Shown here: one piece after another, positions 15,056 through 23,793 of the stretch | How the letters are laid out: each line of letters starts with the position of its first letter | Numbering within the stretch: the stretch's first letter is position 1 | Source: JAFAZJ01 sp050183765 | GTDB taxonomy: Bacteria; Pseudomonadota; Alphaproteobacteria; Reyranellales; Reyranellaceae | Direction: 5' to 3' | Assembly: GCA_050183765.1 (NCBI GenBank) | Contig: JBFXAZ010000003.1 | Location: 44,540-108,539 of the forward strand | DNA: 64,000 bases | Position numbers and translations under genes: made by a program | The notes under the pieces: generated by a model | Databases searched by the model: none | What the model saw: the letters and a program-made list of their open reading frames with translations, nothing else | Told to the model about the DNA's origin: nothing

Positions 15056-17695
15056 ATGTCAGATCTGACCCATAGCCCCAATCGGCGGGCCGTGCCCGGA
15101 CGCCGACAAATGCGCGGGGTGGGATTGCGCAACCGCATCGGCGCGGTCGTTGCCGTGCTGGGAGTCCGGGCCGTGGTCTGGGGCGCGGTCGCCTTCGCGC
15201 TGTTGCTGATCGGCCTGGGTTCCGCGGCAATGGCGATCGTGCTGTCGCTGCGGCTTACAACGCTGAATCTCGATCACGAGGCGTCTATGCGGCTGGTCAG
15301 CGTCTACGACCGGCTGCAGGATCTGACGACCGACCTTCTCGTCGTCGTGACGGCGGATAGCGCCGAGGTCCGGTTGCCCGCGGCGCGCGCTTCCTGGCGT
15401 CGCATCGCCGCCGACATCGCCGCCCTTTGCAAATCCGAGGGCAGGCCGGCATACGACGATCGTCGCTATCTTCTGCCCGTCTGTGCGCGCTTCGAGGCGG
15501 CGGTTCCGGTTGTCGATGCCCTGCTGTCGCACGACGCCGTGCTCTTGCCGCAGAACCAGCGCGAGGCCGCCGAGCGGTTGGCGGAGCTGATCGACTCCGT
15601 GCGTTCGTTCGACAAGGATCGCAACAAGCTTTCGGCCGATCAGAGCCGGCGGCTGGCCGAGCAGAAGCAGCTCCTGGTCATCCTGAGCGGCGCCACCGCC
15701 GGCGGCCTGCTGTCCGGCCTGGCGTTGGCCTACGTCGTGACAGGCGCGGCCGCCGCCCATCGACGGCGCTGGCTGGCGGCGAGCGAGGCCGAGCGGGCGG
15801 TGACCGAGACGCGCGCCCAGCTCATGGAGGCGATCGAGGCCATCCCTGTCGGCTTTGGTCTGTACGACCGCGACGCGCGGCTGATGATGTTCAACGACCG
15901 CCTGGCCGGCATGAACCGGAGCATCTACACCCCCGACCTCATCGGCAAGACGCATCGCGAGGTGGTCGAGGCGGCCGCCGCCTCGCAGTCGTGGCGCTGG
16001 AGCACGGTGGAGGCGCGCCAGGCCTGGATGGAGCGCCAGCTCGAGCGCTTCCGCGACGGCAAGCGCGGCGACCTGCAGGATCGCGGCGACGGTCACTGGT
16101 TCGAGTTCTTCGAGATCCGCACGCCCAGCGGGCTGACCGCCTCGATCCGGCACGACGTGACCGCGCACAAACGCTACCAGCAGCAGCTCGAGGCCAGCGA
16201 GCGCCGCTACCGCGAGCTCGTCGATTCTCTGGTCGACGTGGTCTTCACGTCGAATCCGGAGGGGCGCTTCAGCTACGTCAGTGCCGCGGTCGAGCATTGG
16301 CTGGGTATCCCGCCGCACGAGTTCGTCGGCCGTACGGCGGCCTCGGTGGTCCATCCCGACGACCATCGGCGCTTCGGTGCCGCGCTGCGGGCGGCGCGGC
16401 TGTCGCCGCAGCAGACCCAGGCGATGATCATCCGCGTCGGTCCGACGCCGGACAGCGTGCGCTACGCCGAGGTACGGTTCCGGCCGACGTCCGAGGTCGG
16501 CGCCAACGGCCACGTCGGTTTCACCGGCATCCTGCGCGACGTTCACGAGCAGGTGCTGATGGAACGTCGCCAGCGCGACGACACGATGAAGCTGCGCTCG
16601 ATCGTCGAGTCGGCGGGCGCGCTGATCCTGCTCGTCGACCGTGACCTGAAGGTCGTCCTGGCCAACCGCACCTTCCTCGCCGCGACCGGCGACGAGACTC
16701 GTGACGTGTCCGGCCTGATGTTGGACGAGGTCGTTTCCTGCGGTATCGACAAGGCGGTGCTGTCGCGCTGGATCGGGCACGAGGGATCTTCGCCGCTGGA
16801 ACCGGTGGAGTTCGACAATATCATTCCCACGCCCGATGGCGCTCGCCGCATCGTGCGCGTCACGGCGAGCCCGGTGCAGGACGAGGTCGGCCGCGTCAAC
16901 TACATCCTGTTCCTGGGCGTCGACGAGACGGCGCGGCGCGCCGCCGAGGTCCAGCTGATCGACGCGGCGCGCCTGGCCACGGTCGGCCAGATGGCCACCG
17001 GCATCGCGCACGAGATCAACCAGCCGTTGACGGTGATCGGCTTCTCCGCCGAATCGCTGCTGGACGACCTGGCGGAGGGCCTCGACAGCGACCCGAAGGC
17101 GTTCCGCGAAGTCCTCGCCGGCCGGCTCAAGACCATCGAGGATCAGACGCATCGTGCCGCCAACATCGTGCGTCAACTGCGTGTCTTCTCACGCAAGCCG
17201 AGCGAGACGCCGACACCCTTCGATGTCGCCCAGGCGATCCGCGACGGTGTCGGGCTGATGAGCGAACAGCTGCGCCTGGCGCGCTTCGACGTCGAGCTCG
17301 ACATCGCTCCCGACCTTCCGGCGGTGATCGGCCATCCCAACCGCCTGCAGCAGGTGCTGATCAACCTGATCGCCAACGCGCGCGACGCCATCCAGGAGGC
17401 GCGCACGCACCGGCCGGACCTGAAGGCCGGCCGGTGGATCGGCATTCGCGCCTATCGCAGGCCGGGCGGCGACGGCGTGGCGATCGAGGTCGCGGACAAC
17501 GGCGACGGCATCCCGGCCGACGTGGTCCCGCGGCTGTTCGAGCCGTTCTTCACCACCAAGCCCAGCGGCAAGGGGACCGGGCTCGGCCTGTCGATCAGCT
17601 CCGAGATCGTGCGCGAGATGAACGGCACGATCGCCGTCACCAACCGCCTGCAGGGCGGCGCGGTGTTCCGCCTCAATCTGCCGTCGGCGGGCTGA
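15056..17695 (+). CDS. Membrane PAS-domain sensor histidine kinase
   Basis: 879 residues. Two membrane helices (about 38-62 and 205-230) bracket a periplasmic helical domain with a CKSEGRPAYDDRRYLLPVC segment. Three PAS domains follow: about 250-370 (FGLYDRDARLMMFNDRL), 380-500 (VDVVFTSNPEGRFSYVSAA) and 515-630 (LILLVDRDLKVVLANRTFL). Then HisKA with phosphoacceptor His652 (GIAHEINQPL) and HATPase with VLINLIANARDAI, EVADNGDGIP and GTGLGLSI boxes. The HEINQPL type of HisKA is common in NtrB/DctB-like kinases. Signal unknown. It ends directly against the convergent gene at 17696 with no space for a terminator. Confidence 0.92.
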   Translation: MSDLTHSPNRRAVPGRRQMRGVGLRNRIGAVVAVLGVRAVVWGAVAFALLLIGLGSAAMAIVLSLRLTTLNLDHEASMRLVSVYDRLQDLTTDLLVVVTADSAEVRLPAARASWRRIAADIAALCKSEGRPAYDDRRYLLPVCARFEAAVPVVDALLSHDAVLLPQNQREAAERLAELIDSVRSFDKDRNKLSADQSRRLAEQKQLLVILSGATAGGLLSGLALAYVVTGAAAAHRRRWLAASEAERAVTETRAQLMEAIEAIPVGFGLYDRDARLMMFNDRLAGMNRSIYTPDLIGKTHREVVEAAAASQSWRWSTVEARQAWMERQLERFRDGKRGDLQDRGDGHWFEFFEIRTPSGLTASIRHDVTAHKRYQQQLEASERRYRELVDSLVDVVFTSNPEGRFSYVSAAVEHWLGIPPHEFVGRTAASVVHPDDHRRFGAALRAARLSPQQTQAMIIRVGPTPDSVRYAEVRFRPTSEVGANGHVGFTGILRDVHEQVLMERRQRDDTMKLRSIVESAGALILLVDRDLKVVLANRTFLAATGDETRDVSGLMLDEVVSCGIDKAVLSRWIGHEGSSPLEPVEFDNIIPTPDGARRIVRVTASPVQDEVGRVNYILFLGVDETARRAAEVQLIDAARLATVGQMATGIAHEINQPLTVIGFSAESLLDDLAEGLDSDPKAFREVLAGRLKTIEDQTHRAANIVRQLRVFSRKPSETPTPFDVAQAIRDGVGLMSEQLRLARFDVELDIAPDLPAVIGHPNRLQQVLINLIANARDAIQEARTHRPDLKAGRWIGIRAYRRPGGDGVAIEVADNGDGIPADVVPRLFEPFFTTKPSGKGTGLGLSISSEIVREMNGTIAVTNRLQGGAVFRLNLPSAG

Positions 17696-18250
17696 TCACT
17701 TCGGCGCCAGCTTCTCGATCTTCGCGAAGTCGATCACCTTCAGGTATTCGTCCACCTTCGCGCGCGGCAGATTCCCTTCCTGCCACGACAGCTTCACGAA
17801 CAGGTTGTTCGACATCAGGAAGTACAGCTCAGTGCTCTTGCTGTTCTTGCCTTCGAGGGCGTCGCGTCCCGCGGCCTTCGTCATGGTCCAGCCCTTGGCC
17901 TTGCGCTTGGCCTCGTCCTTCCACAGGGCGATCGGATAGCGGGCCGAGCCGTCGGGGTTGTTGTGGATCGCGATCATCACCGAGTCGAGGTTCGCGGTGT
18001 GCTGACCCAGGCGATAGTGGCGGTAGGCGCCGACGACCTTGTTCATGGGGGAGTTGGACGCCTCGATCCCCGGTTTGGTCGCGGTCCAGCCCGGCAGCGG
18101 CTCGGGCAGTGCCGCGGCATAGGTGGCGGCCCGCGCCTTCCACGCCACGATTGGCGAGTCGGCTGGCTTCGCAGCCTGCGACCACGCGGAAACAGACAGC
18201 AGGCCACAGACCATTGCCGCCATCGCGGCGGCGATCATTCGTCCGAACAT
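17696..18250 (-). CDS. Exported protein, paralogue of the LCCL protein C-terminus
   Basis: 184 residues; ATG 18250 with a GGGGGA site nine bases upstream. Signal peptide (residues 1-28, ending SAWSQA). The mature part is one domain of about 150 residues that is clearly homologous to residues 420-570 of the next gene: both share YAAALPEPLPGWTA, NNPDGSARYPI, AGRDA, the NNLFV..SWQE block and EYLKVxDFAKIEKLA. No known family recognised. The pair probably arose by tandem duplication, one copy having gained or lost LCCL domains. Likely periplasmic or secreted. Confidence 0.7.
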   Translation of the reverse strand: MFGRMIAAAMAAMVCGLLSVSAWSQAAKPADSPIVAWKARAATYAAALPEPLPGWTATKPGIEASNSPMNKVVGAYRHYRLGQHTANLDSVMIAIHNNPDGSARYPIALWKDEAKRKAKGWTMTKAAGRDALEGKNSKSTELYFLMSNNLFVKLSWQEGNLPRAKVDEYLKVIDFAKIEKLAPK

Positions 18251-18445
18251 GGCATCCCCCAACAGGATCGCCGGCGCGACACGGACCGGCAGGATCATCT
18301 TTGATGCCAATCGTTGCGGTTGCAACCGCAAATCCCACGTGATGATCGGTGCACACGGCGGCCCGGCCATCGAGCAGGCTACGCTATCGCCATCCGTCGG
18401 CGAGGTGAGGTGGCATTTGGCCGCCTTCCGCGACCGGCGGGCTCT

Positions 18446-20158
18446 TCACTTCGAAGCCAGCTTCTCGATCTTCGCGAAGTCGAGAACCTTCAGATACTCC
18501 TCCATACGGGCCCGCGGCAGATGGGCCTCCTGCCATGAGACTGTGACGAACAGATTGTTGGGCATCAGGAAGAACAGGTCGGTGGTGTCGCCACCCTTCT
18601 TCGTGAACTCCATCGCGTCGCGGCCCGCGACCCTGACCTTCTTGTAGCCTTCGGCCGTCGCCTTGGCGGGATCGTTCCAGAACTCGATCGGATAGCGCGC
18701 CGAGCCGTCCGGGTTGTTGGCGATGCCGATCGACAACGAGTCGAGATGCGCCGGGTGCTTTCCGAGCCTGTACTGCCGGAAGCCTGAAACGTAGCGACCA
18801 GCCATCGCCGAGTTCGAGGCGTCGGCCACCGCCTTGAGCGCGGTCCAGCCGGGCAGGGGTTCGGGCAGTGCCGCGGCGTAGCTTTCGGCCCGAGCCATCC
18901 AGCCCGCCATCGGCGATCCGGGCGGCGGCGCGGACGGGGCCGGGGCCGCGACAGGCTTCGGCGGTGCGGTGACGGGCGCGACGACACAGGGCGGTACGGG
19001 CGCGGCAAAGGCGAAGGTCTGCGGCACGGCGCTGTTCCAGGAGCGCGTGCTGACCCCATTGCGCTCGGTGCCTTCGAACTTCGCGCAGCTCGCCGCGACA
19101 TGCACCGTCACGGCGCCGCCCTTGTCCGTGACCTTTCCAGCGTGGCGCGCGGCGACGCACGTCAGCGAATCGCTCGTGTAGCGATCGGTGCCGTAGACCG
19201 AGCCGCCGAACTTCATCGCGTCCGGCGTGCAGCCGCACGTCATCGATTGGCCCGGCGACATGCCGGCGACGTTGATGGAGCGCGGACAATCCTTGGGCAG
19301 CGGCGCGGTGGGGGCCGCGCCAGGAGTGGCCGCAACGGTCGTCGGCTTGGGTCCGGCGGCCACGCTGGCAAGGCCGCACGCAGGTGCCGGATGGGCGAAC
19401 ACCAAGGTCTTGGCCGCGGGGCCGCTCCAGCTCGCCGACTTGATGTTGTTGGATTCCGAGCCAGTCGAACTGGGGCAGCCTTCCGCGACATAAAAGACGA
19501 TGGGCCCACCGCTTGCCGGTACGGCACCGGCGTGCGCCGCCGCGCGGCAGATCGACGAATCCGGCGTGTAGCGCGCCGTGCCGTAGACCCAGCCCATGCC
19601 GGAGATCTTGTCGGCGGTGCAGGTGCAGGTCCGCGCGGCGCCGGGGTTGATCGCGGCGATGTTGGCCGGACAAACGTCGGCGACGTTGCCCGCGGGCTTC
19701 GGCGCCGGACCGGCGGCCGCCGGGGGGGCCACCGGGGCGGTGGCCGAGCCCGGCTTGAGCGCTTCGGCGACATTGGCGAGGCCACAGGCGGGGACCGGCT
19801 TCGCGAACGCAAAGGTTTTCGCCGTCGCCGATCCCCAGTTGCTGGTGTTGATGCCGTTGGCGGATGAACCCAGGTATTTCGGACAACCTTCGGCGACGTG
19901 GACGGTCACGGTGCCGCCGGTATCCTTGATGGCGCCAGCGTGCTGCGCAGCGCGACACAGCGAGGAGTCGGACGTATAGCGGGCCGAGCCGAAGACCGCG
20001 CCGGACTTCAAGGCGTCCGGCGAACAGGAGCAAGTCACCGAAGCACCGACCGCGAGTGCACCGGGATTGCGGGGACAGGCCTCCTGAGCCCAAGAGCTGG
20101 TCGCACCGGCGCAGCCGAGGGTGGCCGCCAGCAACGCGGCGGCGATACGTCCGATCAT
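18446..20158 (-). CDS. Exported protein with three LCCL domains and a C-terminal paralogous domain
   Basis: 570 residues. Signal peptide 1-25 (ending SSWAQ). Three LCCL-type repeats at about 26-130, 160-265 and 288-392, each with C-x-C near its start, a YTxDSxxCxAAxHAG core, a hydrophobic strand VxVxVAxxC and a final PAC/PPC cysteine, separated by Ala/Pro-rich linkers. After a proline-rich linker (393-418) comes a 150-residue domain shared with the neighbouring gene. LCCL is a disulphide-containing extracellular module found in eukaryotic cochlin and LGL1 and in scattered bacteria. The function is likely extracellular binding; the ligand is unknown. Confidence 0.8.
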   Translation of the reverse strand: MIGRIAAALLAATLGCAGATSSWAQEACPRNPGALAVGASVTCSCSPDALKSGAVFGSARYTSDSSLCRAAQHAGAIKDTGGTVTVHVAEGCPKYLGSSANGINTSNWGSATAKTFAFAKPVPACGLANVAEALKPGSATAPVAPPAAAGPAPKPAGNVADVCPANIAAINPGAARTCTCTADKISGMGWVYGTARYTPDSSICRAAAHAGAVPASGGPIVFYVAEGCPSSTGSESNNIKSASWSGPAAKTLVFAHPAPACGLASVAAGPKPTTVAATPGAAPTAPLPKDCPRSINVAGMSPGQSMTCGCTPDAMKFGGSVYGTDRYTSDSLTCVAARHAGKVTDKGGAVTVHVAASCAKFEGTERNGVSTRSWNSAVPQTFAFAAPVPPCVVAPVTAPPKPVAAPAPSAPPPGSPMAGWMARAESYAAALPEPLPGWTALKAVADASNSAMAGRYVSGFRQYRLGKHPAHLDSLSIGIANNPDGSARYPIEFWNDPAKATAEGYKKVRVAGRDAMEFTKKGGDTTDLFFLMPNNLFVTVSWQEAHLPRARMEEYLKVLDFAKIEKLASK

Positions 20159-20299
20159 TCAAGCTCCCCCAATGCCGCCGCAGCCGGCAGGCGCCGGCGA
20201 CTATCGGTTCGCACGCTCGGCGCGACAACTGGAAAAATCAGGAGTGATCATGCCGTTGTCCCGCCGTACAAGGACATCTGTCCAGCGGGGGAGCGCACA

Positions 20300-21370
20300 A
20301 TGGCGTCGAAGCACAGGATCGCAGTCATCGCCGGTGACGGCATCGGCAAGGAAGTCGTGCCGGCAGGCATCGAGGTGGTCGAGGCCGCGGGGCGGCGCTT
20401 CGGCGTCGAGTTCCAGTGGACGGAGTTCGACTGGAGCTGCGAACGCTACGCCAAGACCGGCGAGATGATGCCCAAGGACGGGCTCGACCAACTCAAGCCC
20501 TACGAGTCGATCTTTCTCGGCGCGGTGGGCTGGCCCGGCGTGCCCGACCATGTTTCGCTTTGGGGGCTCCTGATTCCGATCCGCCGCGGCTTCGACCAGT
20601 ACGCCAACGTGCGGCCGGTGCGCCTGTTCGAAGGCGTGTCCTGCCCGCTGGCGGGGCGCAAGCCGGGCGAGATCGACTTCTATGTCGTGCGCGAGAACAC
20701 CGAAGGCGAATACTCCTCGATCGGCGGCCGCATGCTCGAAGGCACCGATCGCGAGTTCGTGGTGCAGGAAGCGATCTTCACTCGCACCGGCACCGACCGC
20801 ATCATGAAGTACGCCTTCGAGATGGCCAGCGGGCGAAAGCGCAAGCATGTCACCTCGGCCACCAAGTCCAACGGCATCATCTTCTCGATGCCCTACTGGG
20901 ACGAGCGCTTCGCGGCGATGGCCAAGAGCTATCCCGGCGTCACGACCGACGTGTTCCATATCGACATCCTCACGGCTCACTTCGTGCGCAACCCGCACTG
21001 GTTCGACGTCGTGGTCGGCAGCAACCTGTTCGGCGACATCCTGTCGGATCTCGGGCCTGCCGTGGTCGGCTCGATCGGCATCGCACCCAGCGGCAACATC
21101 AACCCAGAGCGGCTGTTCCCCTCGATGTTCGAGCCGGTGCACGGCTCGGCGCCCGACATCGCCGGCAAGGGCGTCTGCAATCCCATCGGCCAGGTCTGGT
21201 CGGGCGCGATGATGCTGGAGCATCTCGGCCACAAGGACGCCGCCGATGCCATCGTGCGCGCGATCGAGATCGTGCTGGCCGGTGGCGGTCCGAAGACGCC
21301 GGATCTCGGCGGCAATGGCGGCACGAAGGACCTGACGCGCGCGCTGGTCGAGGCCGTGAAGTCCGCCTGA
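20300..21370 (+). CDS. Tartrate dehydrogenase / isopropylmalate dehydrogenase-type enzyme
   Basis: 356 residues; ATG 20300 behind GGGGGAG. A single-domain beta-decarboxylating dehydrogenase: IAVIAGDGIGKEV at the start, YANVRPVRLFEGV (three substrate-binding Arg), YVVRENTEGEYS, KSNGI and the metal site GDILSDLGPAVVGSIG. GSAPDIAGKG near the C-terminus binds NAD. The WCERYAKTG-like region and FDWSCERY fit the tartrate dehydrogenase/decarboxylase (TtuC) branch better than LeuB or Icd. It oxidises tartrate or D-malate with NAD and Mn2+. First of four plus-strand genes with tiny gaps. Confidence 0.82.
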   Translation: MASKHRIAVIAGDGIGKEVVPAGIEVVEAAGRRFGVEFQWTEFDWSCERYAKTGEMMPKDGLDQLKPYESIFLGAVGWPGVPDHVSLWGLLIPIRRGFDQYANVRPVRLFEGVSCPLAGRKPGEIDFYVVRENTEGEYSSIGGRMLEGTDREFVVQEAIFTRTGTDRIMKYAFEMASGRKRKHVTSATKSNGIIFSMPYWDERFAAMAKSYPGVTTDVFHIDILTAHFVRNPHWFDVVVGSNLFGDILSDLGPAVVGSIGIAPSGNINPERLFPSMFEPVHGSAPDIAGKGVCNPIGQVWSGAMMLEHLGHKDAADAIVRAIEIVLAGGGPKTPDLGGNGGTKDLTRALVEAVKSA

Positions 21371-21372
21371 GG

Positions 21373-22071
21373 ATGTCCGTCGATCTCGACATCACCGAAG
21401 GCCTGGCGACGCTCACCTTCGATTCGCCGCCGGCCAACGCCGTCGATCTCGAATTCACCGAGGCGATGATCGCGCGGCTCGACACGTTGAAGGCGATAGG
21501 CGGCGTGCGGGCGGCGATCGTCACCGGCGCCGGTCGCACCTTCTGCGCCGGCGTGAACGTCAAGGTCGTGCCGGGCTACGACGCCGGGGCCAAGCAGACC
21601 ATGGTGAACAACATCAACCGCATGGCCTCGATGCTCTACGCGCTGCCGTTCCCGGTGGTCGCCGCCGTCAACGGTCCAGCGATCGGCGGTGGCATGGTGC
21701 TGGCGCTCGCCTGCGACTTCCGCGTCGCCGCGCGCGAGACCGCCCGGTTCGCGCTGGGCGAGGTGACGGCCAACATTCCCTATCCAGCCGTTCCGCTGAT
21801 CGTGCTGGAGGACGCGCTCGACCCGTCGGTGCGCCGCGACCTCATGCTGACCGGCCGCATCCTCGACGCCAATGGCGCCGCCGCGATGCGCATTGCCGAT
21901 CACGTCGTCGATGCCGCGGGCCTTCTCGGGTCGGCCGGCATGATGGCCGCAACGCTGGCGAAGGCTCCCGGCTACGCGCCCGTGAAGGCGCAGCTGCGCG
22001 CGCGGGCGCTCGAGCGCATGCGCGCCGTCGTCGAAGGCGGTAGCGATCCGATGCTCGCGGATTGGCTCTGA
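21373..22071 (+). CDS. Enoyl-CoA hydratase/isomerase family protein
   Basis: 232 residues, two bases after the tartrate dehydrogenase stop. Crotonase fold: short N-terminal strands (LATLTFDSPPANAVD), GRTFCAGVNVK with the oxyanion-hole amides, and NGPAIGGGMVLALACDFRVAA forming the second half of the hole. It is shorter than usual (about 260 residues), missing part of the C-terminal helices. Crotonases act on acyl-CoA thioesters; hydratase, isomerase or hydrolase activity cannot be decided because the usual glutamates are not clear. Confidence 0.8.
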   Translation: MSVDLDITEGLATLTFDSPPANAVDLEFTEAMIARLDTLKAIGGVRAAIVTGAGRTFCAGVNVKVVPGYDAGAKQTMVNNINRMASMLYALPFPVVAAVNGPAIGGGMVLALACDFRVAARETARFALGEVTANIPYPAVPLIVLEDALDPSVRRDLMLTGRILDANGAAAMRIADHVVDAAGLLGSAGMMAATLAKAPGYAPVKAQLRARALERMRAVVEGGSDPMLADWL

Positions 22072-22073
22072 CG

Positions 22074-22964
22074 ATGTTCGCAGGATTCGAGAGCCGTCGG
22101 GCACGCGTGCCGATGGCGGGCGGGCAGGGCGATATCCACTGTGTGATCGGCGGCAAGGGTCCGCCGGTGCTGCTGCTGCACGGCCATCCGCAGACGTTGT
22201 TCATGTGGCACAAGGTGGCGCCGGCGCTCGCGGAGCGCTTCACGGTCGTCTGCGCTGATCTACGCGGCTATGGCGACAGCGACAAGCCCAAGGGCGACGA
22301 AAGGCACGAGACCTACTCCAAGCGTGCAATGGCGGCGGACATGGTGACGCTGATGCGTGGCCTGGGCTTCGAGCGCTTCGCGCTGGTGGGTCATGATCGC
22401 GGCGGACGGGTGGGGCATCGGCTGTGCCTCGACCATCCCGATGCCGTGCGGCTGTTCGTGCCGATCGACATCTCGCCGACCCTGACGATCTACGAATCGA
22501 CCAACCGCGAGCTGGCGACGCGCTACTTCCACTGGTTCTTCCTGATCCAGCCCTATCCGTTTCCGGAGAAGCTGATCGAGCACGATATCGACTTCTACAT
22601 GCCCTGGATGCTCGGCCAGCGCTGGCGCGCGCCCATCGTGCACGCCCCGGAGGCCATCGCCGAATACATCCGCTGCGCCAAGCTGCCCGGCACGATCCAC
22701 GCCATGTGCGAGGACTACCGCGCCGCCGACAGCATCGATCTGGAGCATGACCGCGCCGACCGCGCGCCCGACGGCCGGCGCACGCGCTGCCCGCTCCATG
22801 CGCTGTGGGCGCAGAACGGCATGATCGCAAAGATGTTCAATCCGATCGTCGATTTCGCGCCCTGGGCGGCGGGTCCGATCACCGGCAAGGTGCTGCCCGG
22901 CGGCCACTACCTGCCCGAGGAGTCGTCCGGCCACGTGATTGACGAACTGCTCCGCATCCTTTAG
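22074..22964 (+). CDS. Fluoroacetate dehalogenase-like alpha/beta hydrolase
   Basis: 296 residues; ATG 22074 two bases after the preceding stop. Alpha/beta hydrolase with aspartate nucleophile: Asp108 in VGHDRGGRVGHR, acid Asp132 and His278 (GGHYLPEE). The carboxylate-binding arginines 109 and 112, and the halide pocket His153-Trp154 (YFHWFF) and Tyr216, occupy the positions known from Rhodopseudomonas fluoroacetate dehalogenase (D110, R111, R114, H155, W156, Y219). The enzyme would release halide from haloacetates to give glycolate. Epoxide hydrolase is less likely because the His-Trp-Tyr pocket is complete. Catalytic preference for F or Cl cannot be read. Confidence 0.82.
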   Translation: MFAGFESRRARVPMAGGQGDIHCVIGGKGPPVLLLHGHPQTLFMWHKVAPALAERFTVVCADLRGYGDSDKPKGDERHETYSKRAMAADMVTLMRGLGFERFALVGHDRGGRVGHRLCLDHPDAVRLFVPIDISPTLTIYESTNRELATRYFHWFFLIQPYPFPEKLIEHDIDFYMPWMLGQRWRAPIVHAPEAIAEYIRCAKLPGTIHAMCEDYRAADSIDLEHDRADRAPDGRRTRCPLHALWAQNGMIAKMFNPIVDFAPWAAGPITGKVLPGGHYLPEESSGHVIDELLRIL

Positions 22965-22974
22965 GCCGCGACGC

Positions 22975-23751
22975 ATGAGCGTCCTCAAGCACCTGATCGA
23001 AGGTTTCGTCGACTTTCGCGCCGGCTACTGGCGCGAGAACCGGCCGCTGTTCGACAAGCTGGCGCGCGAGGGCCAGCAGCCCAAGGTCCTGATCGTCGCC
23101 TGCGTCGACAGCCGCGTCGATCCCGGCATCCTCACCAGCACCCAGCCGGGCGACATCTTCACCATCCGCAACGTCGGCGCGATCGTGCCGCCCTATGGGC
23201 CGGACGGCCGCTATCACGGCACCAGCGCGGCGCTGGAGTTCGGCGTGCGCGCCCTGGGTGTCGAGCACATCGTGGTGCTGGGCCATGCCCTGTGCGGCGG
23301 CATGCGCGCGCTGCTGGCCGAGGACGACGCCCTCCTGAGTCAGTTCGAGTTCCTCAAGCCGTGGACCGACATCATGCGGCGCGCCGCCGATGCCGTGCGG
23401 CTGGGCGTCCCCGAGCTGGATTCCGTGGCCATGCACAAGGCCGTCGAGCAGGCAGCGGTGGTCGTGTCCATGGCCAACGTGCTCTCCTTCCCGTGGGTGC
23501 GCGAGAAGGTCGAGACGGGCGGCATCGCGCTGCACGGCTGGTACTTCGACCTGCGCAACGGCGAACTCTCGGCCTTCGATCCGGATCGGGCGTCGTTCGA
23601 GCCGGTGATCGCCGCGTCCGATCCGGAGCGGGCGATCACGGTCGCCAATGCCCGGCAGCTCGACAACGATCGCCTGCTGGGCCGCCTGGTCGATGGCTTT
23701 CGCACCGGCAAGTCGGGCGTGGTCACGGCGAGCGGCACGCTCACCGACTAG
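22975..23751 (+). CDS. Beta-class carbonic anhydrase
   Basis: 258 residues. Zinc ligands are visible: Cys43-x-Asp45-x-Arg47 in VACVDSRVD, and His104-x-x-Cys107 in LGHALCGG. It interconverts CO2 and bicarbonate in the cytoplasm. Starts at ATG 22975; a longer frame from 22939 would overlap the dehalogenase end and has no better site. It follows the dehalogenase by 10 bases and ends just before a strong hairpin at 23760, so it closes the operon. It may supply bicarbonate or capture CO2 from decarboxylation by the first gene. Confidence 0.92.
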   Translation: MSVLKHLIEGFVDFRAGYWRENRPLFDKLAREGQQPKVLIVACVDSRVDPGILTSTQPGDIFTIRNVGAIVPPYGPDGRYHGTSAALEFGVRALGVEHIVVLGHALCGGMRALLAEDDALLSQFEFLKPWTDIMRRAADAVRLGVPELDSVAMHKAVEQAAVVVSMANVLSFPWVREKVETGGIALHGWYFDLRNGELSAFDPDRASFEPVIAASDPERAITVANARQLDNDRLLGRLVDGFRTGKSGVVTASGTLTD

Positions 23752-23759
23752 ACTTGAAC

Positions 23760-23783
23760 GGGCGGAGCCTTGCGGCTCCGCCC
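23760..23783. terminator. Strong hairpin terminator
   Basis: A perfect 10-bp stem (GGGCGGAGCC / GGCTCCGCCC) with a TTGC loop, nine bases after the carbonic anhydrase stop and ten before the end of the convergent repeat-protein gene. It probably serves both strands. Confidence 0.75.
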
Positions 23784-23793
23784 GAACCCCGAG

